Part shown: positions 51,520 to 63,540 of the stretch, one piece after another | Layout of the letters: each line of letters starts with the position of its first letter | How positions within the stretch are numbered: position 1 is the first letter of the stretch | Assembly (NCBI GenBank): GCA_033002965.1 | Contig: JAURVB010003210.1 | Location: 1 to 64,000 of the forward strand | Direction: 5' to 3' | DNA: 64,000 nt | Source of the DNA: Piper betle | Lineage: Eukaryota; Streptophyta; Magnoliopsida; Piperales; Piperaceae | Position numbers and translations under genes: made by a program | Notes under the pieces: generated by a model | Told to the model about the DNA's origin: nothing | Seen by the model: the letters and a program-made list of their open reading frames with translations, nothing else | Database searches by the model: none

Positions 51520-53768
51520 TCAAATGGACAGGACAAGGTTTACCAGCTTCTGCAATGCTTCATGGGAAGATCTACCTTTTCTTATGCTAAGCTCTGCATT
51601 GTTCTTCAACACCCTAGCCCTCTCCCTCATTTCCTTCCCTTCCTTGGATGTCATAATCTCTTTGATGCCTTCCTCATTGTTCTTCCTCTTCAATTCAGTC
51701 CTCAGTTGTACCCCAACCTTCCAAATATAATTCACAAACCTAGCGTTGATCCTCTGCTCACCATAACAGGGCCAACACAACATGGGCACCCCTTCCGAGA
51801 CACCCTACAAAACGGAGTTCAACCCACAGTGTGTCCAAAAGCAGCCCACGGCAGGATGAGCCAAGACCTTTTGTTGGGGTGCCCAGTTCACTATCTTCCC
51901 TCTCCTCTTCACTGCCTCTTCCACCTCTTTTGGTAGATTGAATTCAGAACTTCCATTATAAATGCCCTTAATGTGGTTGGTTTTAATTACCCAAAAGAAT
52001 GGATGTTCACTATTGATCAACCCCCATGCTGTCTTCACCATCTGGGGCATGCTTAGGACAGCAAGGCTAACATAGATGACTGTTTGAGGGGCTTGTTGAT
52101 CCAACCAAGGTATGCAGCTCGGGTCTTGGTGGAACAAGCTTGGGGATGGAAAGGAAGAGTGCTTGTGGAGAGGGCCGAGAGGGAAGTGAGGGAAGGGGAA
52201 GTCATGTCGGATTTTGTCAAAGGATTGTGGCTCGAGGAAGTCGAAGGAGTTGGAGATGACGTCCATTGAGTTGATGGTGTCGTTGATCATGGTGGAGACC
52301 ATTTGGTGCATGTTGTCGACATTGTCGCAGCAGAAATGGGGCAAGTCCTTGATCCTCAGTGGAGGAAGCTCGGCCACCGGAGTCTCTGATTGCGGATCTG
52401 CCGCATTTCCGAGTTCATTATGATCAAAGTATTAAAAAATCTAACTATAAACATTGAAAGCATTTTTTATAATTGCAGTGCAATCGTAATTGCAGCTCAT
52501 ATTAATGATATTTATAGTCTTGAAAACATGAATGCTTATGAACGTTCAGTTGTATAGTATGCAACGCATAATCTTTAATTACAAATACGTAGGCATCTAT
52601 TATTATCATTTATCTCTTATATGGAATGTCAAAGAACATATAATAGAAAAAGTCAAGTTATGTGTTGCATCTTTTATTAGGCTAGTCATCTTATTAAATA
52701 TTAATAATACTTTTAAATGGTAGTTTCAAATTCTTAATCTCTTCATTTTAGAGTTGGTTTGATAGATTATGAGAGAAAGAAAAAATCATTTAGAAAAAAG
52801 GAAAAAATTTTGTTATTTTTTTCATATATTTAGTCAGAAAGAAAAAAATTGTAAAACAATATTTTCAATTTCTATTGTTTCCTTACATTTTTTGTAAGAA
52901 AATAATTATGAAGAGCGGAAAACTTATTTTCTTTTTTCATGTTTTTCTTGCAAATCAAACAAATACAAATGTTAGAACAGTATATTTTCTCTTTCTCACA
53001 ATTCAATCAGACACAAGTCTATTTGTTTTGATACATTACGAGAAAAATAAAAAAAGAATTTTTTTACTACTTTATCTCATGTGTTTTGTTAGAAAGAAGT
53101 AAAAATTTCTAAAGCATCATTTTTACTTTTTATTATTTTTTTACATTTTTTGTAGGAAAATAGTTTGTAAAGAGGTTTTACAACACGATGGAAAACAGTT
53201 TTTTCTCACGTTTTCTTTAAAACCAACGAATCTTAAATATAAGAAAATTATATTTTTCTCATTTTTTCTCACAATCCAAATATAAATATACCTATTGGGT
53301 AATGAAGAGATTGAGTGTATGTGGTAGTTTAACCATGAGAATGTGATAAGAGTATCTGCCAAATACCTTTTTTCCCATCACAACACATGATTATAATATT
53401 GGATACCCCAGATATTATAAAACAATTAAAATCAAAACTTTAAATTGATTTAAGTTTTAAAATACATAATTTAATCAAAAAATTTGTACTGTATATTTTT
53501 AATTGAATGTAAAATTTAAATTAATAAATTTCTACACATAAATCTCCCTATCATCTACTTTAATTTATCTTCTCTTACTCTATAATGAATTTATACTCCA
53601 AAGTCGTACCGTGATTTTCCCCTCTCATTTTATAGGTTTCCAAACATAAATTTTATTATCGTCTTCTTTAATTTCTCTGCTCCTTCCTCAGAGGAGATTA
53701 TTTCGGTATGCAAATCAATAAAAAAGTGCATCTCTTCTGAAAATTAACATCAATATTAGTGGTGTATA

Positions 53769-53801
<33 letters not shown>

Positions 53802-54447
53802 AGCATATTTCAAGTTAGTACTTGCTCTAGAAAAATATAATTTGCTCTATTTTTTTTTGCTCAAGTAAGTTGTTTCGTCCACTTTAGAATGATAATAATA
53901 ATTAATTTTTTCTAGTTAAAAAATTATGCAAATTTACACTACATGTTATAAAAAACATAACTTGTCTCACAGGGCATACCTCGGAGTGGAAGGTAACCCT
54001 TGTCTCGTAGCAGTGGAAAGGCAGCACAAGTGATAAAAGAAGCTGCACTACTCGTCCTCAATATCAGGCTCGGCACCCGGAGCCGAGCTGCCACTGCTCT
54101 GGTGCAGTGCATGAGTGCATCCGAAATGATGCGCGCAATTGGCTCTTCGCACTTCCCCGGCATAACCAAGTTCGCCAGCATTTCTTCGAATGACGCCTCG
54201 CAGTCGACTTTGATGGCGGAGATGAGGCCCATCCGGTCCCGGAAGCCGTATTCCGGCATGCCGTCGACGATTGGGAGGAATGTAAAGTGCGGGTAATGGG
54301 TGGTTTCCGGTGAATTGAAGTGGGTGTGGATGATGGTAATGGAGAAGCCGTTGGCGTGTAGGAGGGAGGCCAGTGCAGCATTGGGCTCCAATGCCCTTCT
54401 AGCGGGCATGGAAAGAGCACCAAACGCCGGCCTCTTGACATTCTCAT
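51520..54447 (-). pseudogene. UGT (family 1 glycosyltransferase) pseudogene, UGT76-like
   Basis: UDP-glucosyltransferase of small molecules, by family. Exon 1 is 53980-54447 and exon 2 is 51520-52397, joined in phase 1 (PLR-D-PQSETPVAELPPL) across a ~1.6-kb AT-rich intron. Recognisable blocks: LVLFPCPLEGHWSPMLH, HANGFSITIIHTHFNSP, ELPPLRIKDLP, and the PSPG box WAPQQKVLAHPAVGCFWTHC. Lesions: a one-base deletion near 54372-54376 (HW versus the expected HLASLLH) shifts the frame; the strand after VIYVS lacks several residues of the usual FGS motif; the HCGW tryptophan of the PSPG box is Leu; and a TAG at 51805-51807 replaces the expected Glu codon, after which the same frame continues to the end (GVSEGVPMLCWP...). 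Together these argue for a true pseudogene. Confidence 0.88.
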
Positions 54448-55322
54448 CTCCCAATGATCACTTACTTTACTTGGGTTTGCTATTTTCAGGAGCAATCCAA
54501 TCGTATAGGCATGCATGGCTTGGCAAAAAAATCTCCATCATAATAAGTATATTATATATATGTGTGTGTGATGTATATCATTATAAAGATGTCAAGTAGC
54601 ATTTATTTGGCAACACAAATATGGACCTGTGAGGAGAAAGGTCACAATGCATATTGAAGGTGACCATTCGTATATACACAATTATGTTTCCCAGCATAAT
54701 TGGCTGCTTGGTCTTTGTTCCATTATTGAAAGTGAATTAAGTCAAGCTAGCTCCCAATCCAGCCATTTCTTGTATTAATTGTCTGCCTTTTCTTTGCTGT
54801 GGGGTCTTTTTCCTCCTTTATAGAGGAAACCATGCACAAATGGTAGAACAATTAAATCCAACAGCCTTGAGGTCCCCAGGTGCCAACCTTTTTCAAATAT
54901 TTTAAATCGTGACGTAACCCGTCCGTAAAAAGTTAACCATGATGAATAGGGGTGGGCGTCAGTCAGTCGAACATAAGATAAAATATTGTTCATGTCTATT
55001 CACTTAACCTAGGCAAAAAATTGATTATCGATGATCAAAATTCTTCGGTCAAGTCGGTTACGGTCAGAACATAGTCAAAATTTGGTCAATATAAAAAATT
55101 ATTTTCATCTCATATTTATTTTATTATTTAATTTTTTTCTATAAATATTATTTTTTCTCACAAACAATTAATACCTCATTTATATAATCGTCATCTCTTA
55201 TATTTTTCTTAGTTTCTCTCATGTCAATTAGCATAAATTTTTTTTAAAATTTAAAAAATAATTTAATAAAAAAATATTATATTATAATGGAAAACTTCAA
55301 AAAATAAGATTGATATTAAATC

Positions 55323-55589
55323 ATGGTTAGATGTGTGTCAAACAAGCCTTTTATCGGAATTAAAAGTTCATTAATCATTCATCCTATTAAAGGCTTAAGT
55401 AAGAAATTACAAGAACTAAGTAAGATAATCATGAAATGTTCAGAAAAGGACCCAACACGAACTAATTTGAAGAATTATTTAGATGAACGAACTATTCTTT
55501 TTATAAATGGAGTAGATGAGCAATTCGATATATTATCATGGTGGAAATTGAACATAATAAAATATCTTATTTTGTTAAAAAATGTTTAA
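55323..55589 (+). pseudogene. hAT transposase fragment (C-terminal dimerisation region)
   Basis: The reading ...NYLDERTILFINGVDEQFDILSWWKLNIIKY matches the conserved hAT C-terminal block, roughly ELD.YL.E......FDIL.WWK.N..KYP.L. The catalytic parts are missing, so it cannot support transposition. It sits inside the inverted repeats of the element at 54947-58905. Confidence 0.6.
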
Positions 55590-55669
55590 AATGTTTTAAC
55601 CATTCATACGTTAAATGCCTCCTTTGCCTCAACTAAAACTAGTTTGAGTCCAAAAACGAAACTTTAATA

Positions 55670-58052
55670 TGTAACACCCCAAATCTGGTTTATGCCGAGG
55701 AACCAAACCAAAATATCACTAGTCCCAGTTAGGTCGGCTAACCTGAATCCAACTCCTACGGATCTACTCTCGGTGTCTCAAAATAAAAGATGTCAATAAC
55801 TATGCATAAATGAACGCACAGAAATAACCATAGCATGCTACTACATGGATAATATGTCAACTAATTCACATACCAAATAATTATGATGAAAATTAATAAG
55901 ATTCGTAAAATAAGACGGACTGAATCTCTCCTAAGAGTGTGTGCCACCCTGTTAAATCAACATGTATTATACATTTTCATTCACACAACTTTTTAATCTG
56001 CTGTATAATCATTATGAAGTTTAGGTCTCGACCCACTTATGCATTCTATTTACATTTCTCATCAATTTTGGGTCTTGACTTACTTGTTGTACTTATTCAA
56101 TGTCTAAATATATTTTTTAACATCTCATCGTTAACAATCTTTCTAATGCTGCATATATCATATCATATCGCATCATCATGTATTGTATTTCATTACATTA
56201 TCCTCAAAATATTAAACATACTATCATCTGACATGTGTGTATATAAAAGATGACACTACTCTTCAGTCCAAGCTAGCTCATCTTACTCATGATGATTACC
56301 TACATATATTATAAAAATACGTCAGTAACGAGTGTTATTGGTCTAAAATATAACTAATATTAAACTGGCTATGAGAGCAAACTCTTGTATGAAGAAAAGC
56401 ATTCATATATTTCTCGTGAACTCTCTGAACGAAGGGCACCTACTGAGGAACCACTGGGCCATAGCCCGATAGCATCATGAACTAATTGCTATGCTGCTAT
56501 TGATGCCACTATCTGCATTTTTTCATTTTATTTTCTGGTCCCTCGAGATTATCGGGATTACTAGTATATCCTAAGCCATATCCTTTCCTCCACTCTTAGC
56601 CTTCAACACAAAGACCAAGTACTCTTAAACAGTCGCCTTTAGTACCATTTGAACTACCTACTGAAGAGCCACTGAGCTACAGCCCAATAGCATCATGAAC
56701 TAATTGTTATGCTGCTGTTGATGCCTCTATCGACATTTTCTCATTTTATTTTTTGGTCCCTCGAGATTATCGGGATTATTAGTATATCCTAAGCCCTATC
56801 TTTTCTTCTATAATTCTCCTAGCCTTCAGCACAAAGACCAAGTACTCTCAGACAGCCTCCTTTAATACCATTTGAACCACAAGTCCAGACATTATTGAGG
56901 GTTACTAATTTGAAAAACTAGTTGATTAAATGACCCAGGGTAAGTAAAATCCGATAAAATATCAATTAACAAAATGTAAATTAACTTGTCCTGCAAGTAA
57001 TAAAATAATACACAATAGAATAGAGCATAAAACAAGAAACGAGTCCTAAACTGACCTAGTAGAAGCTCCGAGAGTGTCCTTGTGCCTAGGGGCAAACTTC
57101 TACTCCGTACCTAGCCAACAAGACCCAGTATAATGCATGAATGTTATAGTCCTCATCAATCCATACAACATCTACTTATATGAATTTAAATTCAAACTCT
57201 AATTCACTATTATCATTCGTTAACATGTATTTAAATTTAAACTAACACCTATTTACAATCACACGATCTGCATCACAATAAAATCATAAAACAATTCATT
57301 ATTAAATAAAATCGAATAAAATTCTATGCCTAATCTTCAGTCACGTGGCGACGACAATAAAGTTGTGGCTGGCTTGAGTGAGGATCGTGGGGGAGAGGGA
57401 AGAGAGAAAACAGAGAAGGGAGTTCAGTGAGGGGGATGGTAGCAGCTGGATGGTGACGGCGTCAGAAGTTTAGGATAAATAGGTGTCGGGGGAAAATGAG
57501 TGCTCAGGAAGAAGGTCAGGAGTTATCTCGTAAGGTGTTAAGGGAAGGAAACGAGTGGTCGAGGAGAAAATTGAGTGGTCAGAGGGAAAATTGAGTGGTC
57601 GTTTTGTAATTAAAACTTTACTCGACTCTAACTCTGACTCGAAAAATAATACTAACTTGTAATATTTTTTAAAAAAATCCAGAAAAAATAGGAAAAAATC
57701 TCATAAAATATAATACACATCACAACATTACAATGACATGCTCTATAACTAATAACCCACCTAAACTGCCCATAATGAGTCCTAATGGATTATTCAACCT
57801 AAAAATAGCTTTCTATGATCTAATTAAAATAAATAAAGAAAATATAGTTTATTCTCATATATTTTGATAACTCATTCTTGTACTGTCTATTGACGGTATC
57901 ATCGTATACGTTGGCACATATGACTCTCATGGTTCATAACATAAAATCGGCCTTGCCTCGGTACACGTGCTTTGAAATTGACTTGACTGAAAATAACAGT
58001 TGAACCAACCGGTTTAGACTATAAAACCCTGATTCGAGTCACAGGTTTTACA
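55670..58052. mobile_element. Probable solo LTR (2.4 kb) nested in the hAT element
   Basis: It begins TGTAACACC and ends GGTTTTACA, imperfect inverted ends of the TG...CA type. It is flanked by TAATA and TATTA, a possible 5-bp duplication with one change. There is no primer-binding site, polypurine tract or polyprotein, so it fits a solo LTR rather than a full retrotransposon. It includes a 218-bp internal tandem repeat. Confidence 0.5.
56438..56877. repeat. 218-bp tandem duplication inside the LTR-like element
   Basis: Copies at 56438-56655 and 56656-56877 both start ACCTACTGA(G/A)GA and share CCTCGAGATTATCGGGATTA and TACCATTTGAAC. Confidence 0.85.
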
Positions 58053-60039
58053 TATTATGTGCCCCAAATTAGTTGTGGAGTGAATATAAAGGTAATTCAT
58101 ATTTAATATCTATGCATTTTTTTATTTTTGATATATTTTTAACATATATTCTTCTCTTGCTATTATAATTTTTTATTTATAGAAAAATAAATAAATTCAT
58201 CATCAAATTTGTTTAGAACAATGAATATTAAAAAATGAGAAGATATTGATGATTGTATATATAATGAACATGGGAGAATGTTATATTTAGATTCTAATCT
58301 TCTAATATTTATAAAATATTTTTACAAGTAATTAACTTTTTTGTATATTTTTACGTATAAGTGAGCTATATTGGATAAATAATTAACTAATAGGATATTT
58401 TGTCTTTGAAGTATATGTAATATTGGATTACATTTTGATGTCAAAAATTACTTTAAAACTTCTATAAATCGATTATCTTTTATTTGACTTGGAAATGTAT
58501 ACGAGCTAAATTTTAAAAATTTAATAAACTATAATACTAATTGAGGGCATTCTAATTATATAGTAAGTAGTTTAATATGATTATTGAAGTGAATATAGTG
58601 TTCTAAATTCCTAAATTTGATGATGACTTTTTTCTATATAAGTCATTTTGGGTTATTTTAGATAATAAATATTATTTTTATGTATAAACTTAATTAATTT
58701 TAATATATATCATAAGTTAAAATTTTCATTACAAATGTTAAAAATATTATATTATTGATATAAAATATCAAACACTCGGTTGGTCATTCTGTCGGAAAAA
58801 TAATGTCTATGTTTAATTTATTTTTATTCGAATGAATTCTGTTGGATAAATTTCAGACTTCCGGCAGACTCGATAATTCGAATGTCTATGCCTTGCCCAC
58901 CCCTAATGATAAACTAACTGACGCTCAGCAAAATGACGAGCGCAACGTGTGTGGCTCAACCATCCAATCACACACATCACCCTTTACATAGATTAATCTA
59001 ATTTGAAATTGCAGCTGAATTACATGCCATATTTGTAATTTTTAGGAAGTTATTAGAATGTTTGATTGCATTGTTAATTTTAACTTTATTTGTATAAAAA
59101 GTATACAATTATAAAAAACGTATTTGATAAAATATAAAATCAATTCATCGTTCTATTATTAATTAATTTTTACATGGCTTCCTGATTAAGTGTGGCTCAT
59201 GGAAGATAGATGGATATATCTTCCATTCCCCTTCGCTCCTTTATGATAAATTTCTTTTAGCATAAGTATTTATTTAGACTAATTAAATTCAAGCGACCCT
59301 TTGCACAAATAATTAGTTACAAAAGAATTAACTATAAAGTTTACAACAAACCATGCATAAAATTACTATTTGCAAAAGAAAAAAATTACACTTTTATATA
59401 TGCAGCGAAAATGCCAATTATATGGGTTGCCCATTTCTCCTTTTTTTTCAACGTCCATTTCATGCACCAGTAACAGACCCTTACAAATGAAATAAACAAA
59501 CATAAGTATGTCATTAGAAAACATAAAACATACAATTCAATCATACATAAATGTCATTGAGCTTTACCTTGATACTCAAAATGAAATTTTTAAAGACAAT
59601 CCCTTGACTTTCACCATGTAATAAAATAGTTTATTATTACAAGACCTAGACTGCCTGAAATGCAAATACCTCACAAGCACCTCCCCCATTCTTATCCCTC
59701 GCACTCCCTGTCATAACCTTGTACATTAGTTGACTACAGTTATATATTTAATCTTATTAATAAAAAGTGAACTCAACTTGTGATTAAGGATAAGAGATTT
59801 GACCAATCAAATTATAATAAAAATAAATAAATTATTATAGCATGTCTACTTTCAATTAGGATCTATCGTTTAGTTAGAATCCATGAGATTGTATACCTAA
59901 TATATTAAATTATTACCGCCTATCTAATTAATCAATGAAAATTTATATATAAAATTAAAATATATCAGATATATAAATCACTCGTGGCGTGACATCTTAT
60001 CTAATATACTTCAAATCTGCACGTGCCCGGCGTGTTAGG

Positions 60040-60410
60040 TCTCCTTAACCAGGCCCAGTCTCTCTAATGGGCTTTCTATGGGCCGGTCCGGCCTGGCATG
60101 GCCCGATCAAATAATGGGCCGGGCCACTCGACGTCCCTAAGTGAGTTTACTCCTGTCTTAAATTTAAAGAAACGGTTTTTCAAAACCTTTAACACGAGTC
60201 TTTGGGTCGAAATATTAATTGATCTCTCATTTTTCCCATAAGAAATATTTTTAAAAAAAGAAAGAACCTTGAAAAAAAAACATTAAAGAAAGAAAACCTT
60301 GCATAGGCTTTCATTGGTTGAAATGGGCCAGATGGGCCGGGCAAGACGGCCATGATCCAATTTTGGGCTGGGCGTGGGCTGTGGGAGCCGGCCCATTTGC
60401 CATTCTACAC
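60040..60410. repeat. GGGCC-rich repeat-derived patch
   Basis: Two arms (60040-60140 and 60320-60410) are dense in GGGCCGG/GGCCCA words of the kind seen near the ends of plant hAT-type elements. I could not fix boundaries or a target-site duplication. Confidence 0.3.
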
Positions 60411-61371
60411 TCACCTTCAATTTTAGTCACTTTCTCAGTTCTCTGTACCGCTAATCAAAGAATTAAACGTTGAATGGTTCATTACTTAAGGACTTTTTTT
60501 CACGCACACATTATTTGATGAATTGCTGTGACAATGCCAATAATGTATATTATTATGTAATAGTATATTTTTTAACGCTTCAAATAATCAAATTTATTTG
60601 GTCTCTCACTCAATCTGAAGTTGGTGTTGAGACTTGACCATGCAGAACTTCTTAAGCTTAACCCAAAAAATGTATAAAATTTTTTAGACTAATCGTTGAT
60701 AAGACTGTTTACGTTAATATGGGAAAGCATGAATTGATTTCGACATAAGCAGAGGAGCAGAAGTTCCATGAATTCATATGAAATAAGTTAAAATTTGTGC
60801 CTACTCACTCCGCTCTACCCAAAACTAATTCCCCTTTATAAGAAAGTATAATTTAATTAATGATAATTGTAATTACAATTTAATTTACTTGAAAAAGGTG
60901 TTAACTTAATGCAAAGTTATGAAATATCGAAATATCTTAACTTTTAAAATAGTATCTTTTATGTCAAATAAATTGCAAAGAGAATGTTTAATATCAACAA
61001 TGTGTAAATCCATCTGTCATTCATGTAGGGTCCAACGATTGTATTTTTATGTTCCTGACTTGAATAAAATTTCCTTCATCGTCTAATCATCCTCGTAATT
61101 CGAGGATTAAATTAATTAAATTAATTTTTTTATCAATTATTGATTATCAAAAATAAATTGAGCTGTCACAAGTTTAAACATGGATTCAATTAATATGAAT
61201 AAAAACAATTCGGATTAAAAAATAAACAACTCCAATTTGAACAATGCTGTGGGCACTCATGAATGAACGGATTAAAAAGGCATCGTCAACCGGCTGGGCT
61301 TGGTGGGTCCACCAGTGAAAAATATGAATCGTTCCTCGTCTTCTGATCAGAGAGATGGGGAGAAGACGGTG

Positions 61372-61389
61372 GAAGCTCGTAGATTTTTC
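61372..61389 (+). promoter_or_regulatory. Imperfect heat-shock element
   Basis: The bases read GAA-gc-TCG-ta-GAT-tt-TTC, i.e. alternating GAA/TTC-type triplets at 5-bp spacing with two imperfect units, about 65 bases upstream of the TATA box of the small HSP gene. This is the layout bound by heat-shock factors. Confidence 0.5.
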
Positions 61390-61452
61390 TGGTGCCCACG
61401 AAGACAACTCCAGACACATCACCACTCTTCCAAACCATTCCACTTTCCCCTG

Positions 61453-61460
61453 TATATAAG
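61453..61460 (+). promoter_or_regulatory. TATA box of the small HSP gene
   Basis: TATATAAG about 105 bases upstream of the ATG at 61565. Confidence 0.65.
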
Positions 61461-61564
61461 TGTGTCTCTCCTCCCCCACTTTCAACAAATCAAGACATAA
61501 AATCAAAGTTACACAAGCATAGAATCATAGTGATCATCTTTTGCTAAGTTCTAGTAGTGCAACA

Positions 61565-62032
61565 ATGTCGATCATTCCGAGCTTCTTTGGTGGGCGAAAC
61601 AGTGTCTTCGACCCTTTCTTTTCCGACGATTGGGCCCCTTTTCATGGCTTCCCCTTCAATACCCCCGGCAACATAAGTAACGAAGCGGCAGCCATTGCTA
61701 ACACCAGGGTGGATTGGAAGGAGACCCAGGAGGCCCATGTGTTCAAAGTCGACGTGCCGGGGTTGAAGAAGGAGGAGATCAAAGTGGAGGTGGAGGAGGG
61801 GAGGGTGCTGCTGATAAGCGGGGAGAGGAGCGCAGAGAAGGAGGAGAAGAACGAGAAGTGGCACCGGGTGGAGAGGAGCAGCGGCAGGTTCATGAGGAGG
61901 TTTAGGTTGCCGGAGAATGCGAAGGTGGAGGAGGTGAAGGCGGGGGTGGAGAACGGGGTGCTCACTGTGACTGTGCCCAAGGTGGAGGTGAAGAAGTCTG
62001 AGGTTAAGGCCATTGAAATCTCTGGTAACTAA
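61565..62032 (+). CDS. Class I (cytosolic) small heat-shock protein, HSP20 family
   Basis: Intronless gene for a 155-residue chaperone that holds unfolding proteins during heat stress. The N-terminus [19 protein letters not shown] is typical of plant class I proteins. The alpha-crystallin domain runs from about residue 48 ([20 protein letters not shown]) to the [12 protein letters not shown] block, and the C-terminus keeps the I-x-I/V-like anchor (VKAIEISGN). There is no signal or transit peptide, so it is cytosolic. The ATG at 61565 is chosen because the family begins MSIIPSFF and the upstream codons of the frame look like leader sequence. Length and all motifs are normal; the promoter has a heat-shock element and a TATA box. 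Confidence 0.96.
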   Translation: MSIIPSFFGGRNSVFDPFFSDDWAPFHGFPFNTPGNISNEAAAIANTRVDWKETQEAHVFKVDVPGLKKEEIKVEVEEGRVLLISGERSAEKEEKNEKWHRVERSSGRFMRRFRLPENAKVEEVKAGVENGVLTVTVPKVEVKKSEVKAIEISGN

Positions 62033-62464
62033 GAGTTTCGAAAAAGATATGCTGTGTCAAGGTCATGTGTAACTCTTTTCGTGAATGTGTTTGGTCTCGG
62101 TTGGAGCTTGTTTGCTTTTATCTTGTCTTGTAATAAGTTGATGAATGGTCTATGCAGGGATCAGTGTTGATGTCAGTTTGCATGATTGAGTTATTCGGTT
62201 TAAACTGTTATAATTTGATGTCTGATTTTAAATGTCCCGTGGTTTCAATAATTTGGAAGTTAAACTAGTAATTATTTGTGAAGCAGAATGTAATAAGTCA
62301 TTTGATGCGTGAATTTTTCTATCCATTATCTCCTAGTAAATTCAAATTAGTTGCTTCAAAAATTTTCTAAGATTTACTGAAACGATCTATACAAGACTCC
62401 AGTTATGGATCACCAATTTCAACGCCTGCAAGTCCTTCCCTATTCATGAGGATGCCCCTGGGAC

Positions 62465-63086
62465 TAGGGATGCTAATTGAGCGAGCGAGTCGAGTTCAAC
62501 ATGTGTTCGAACTTGGCTCGAATAGTTCGAAACTCGTTCGAATTCGACTCGAGATCGAACGAGTTTTAGACATACATGTTTGAGTTCGACTCGAATATTT
62601 TTTATGTGTTCGAGTTCGACTCGAGCTTGAATATATTTAAACTGTTTAATTTTTATGAGCTCGTTTGCCAGCTCGTTCGTTAGCTTAAAACTAGCTCGAT
62701 TAAAAGTCAAAAGTACTCCACTTAAAAAGAAAATGAGGTTATTATGGTTTGAACTCGTAACCTTGAAGTCATCAAGGTGAATATTTGCCATCTCAACTAT
62801 CTTGTTTCTATGTTATTATATTTCATATATATATATATATAAATAAATAAATAAAATATAATATAAAGACTATATTATTATATTATTTTATCGAGTCGAG
62901 TTCGAGTTGAACTACTAGTCGAGTTCGAGTTACAACCGAGTCAAGTCGAGTCGAACACGACCTTGCTCAAGCTCGGCTCGTAAGATTCGAGTTCGAGTCG
63001 AGCATTTAAATGTCGAGTTTCGAGTCGAGTCAAGCCGAGCCGAACGCTAAATGCTCATGAGCTGGCTCGCTCAATTAGCAACCCTA
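62465..63086. mobile_element. Intact hAT-type MITE with 8-bp target-site duplication
   Basis: The left end TAGGGATGCTAATTGAGCGA and the right end, which read inversely is TAGGGTTGCTAATTGAGCGA, form terminal inverted repeats with one mismatch. The flanking 8-mers are identical: CCTGGGAC at 62457-62464 and at 63087-63094. The 622-bp interior is full of TCGAG/CTCGA-type words in both orientations, can fold on itself, and has no open frame. It lies about 430 bases downstream of the small HSP stop codon. Confidence 0.92.
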
Positions 63087-63540
63087 CCTGGGACTATCTA
63101 ACACCATTTCTTTCCACTGCCATGTCCTGGTCTTACTACCTACTCCTTGGTCACACACAAGACTTCTTAACATCACACTAGCCCTTTGTCATGCCCAACC
63201 CACATTCCATCATCTACTGTAACTCAGTCCTTCGACAGGCCCAACACCCCCAGCCCAATCTCCTCCTACCAATGCCCAGCTGTCATCACACTCTCAACCA
63301 GCCCAACACCACCCCAGTCCAATCTCCAATGCCCGGCTTTCACCGCACTCTCATCCAGGCCAACAATCTGGCACCTCCTCCCCTCCCACTACCTGAGGTC
63401 CAAACACCAGCCCTTCACTCCTTGAATCTCGTCCACCCACGAACATCTAACCATTGACCACCAGGTCCATGACAGGTTCGGCGAAGCCCAAATGTCTCAT
63501 GACCACCAAACACCCAATGCCCCCCTTACGCCTACCAACC
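63087..63540. other. C-rich low-complexity spacer
   Basis: Rich in CCCAACACC-type words. The open frames here are Pro/Ser/Thr-rich with no recognisable domain and no gene is called. Confidence 0.35.

Larger units (their letters stand above)
54947..58905. mobile_element. Decayed hAT transposon, split by a nested LTR-type element
   Basis: The ends are perfect 11-bp inverted repeats, TAGGGGTGGGC at 54947 and GCCCACCCCTA ending at 58905. Flanking 8-mers ATGATGAA (54939-54946) and ATGATAAA (58906-58913) match at seven of eight positions, the size expected for hAT insertion. A transposase C-terminal fragment lies inside (55323-55589). About 2.4 kb of the interior is a later insertion, so the original element was about 1.6 kb, an internally deleted derivative. 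Confidence 0.7.
58906..61564. other. Spacer and promoter of the small HSP gene
   Basis: AT-rich apart from a GGGCC-rich patch at 60040-60410. It ends with the heat-shock element and TATA box of the small HSP gene. No gene seen. Confidence 0.4.
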
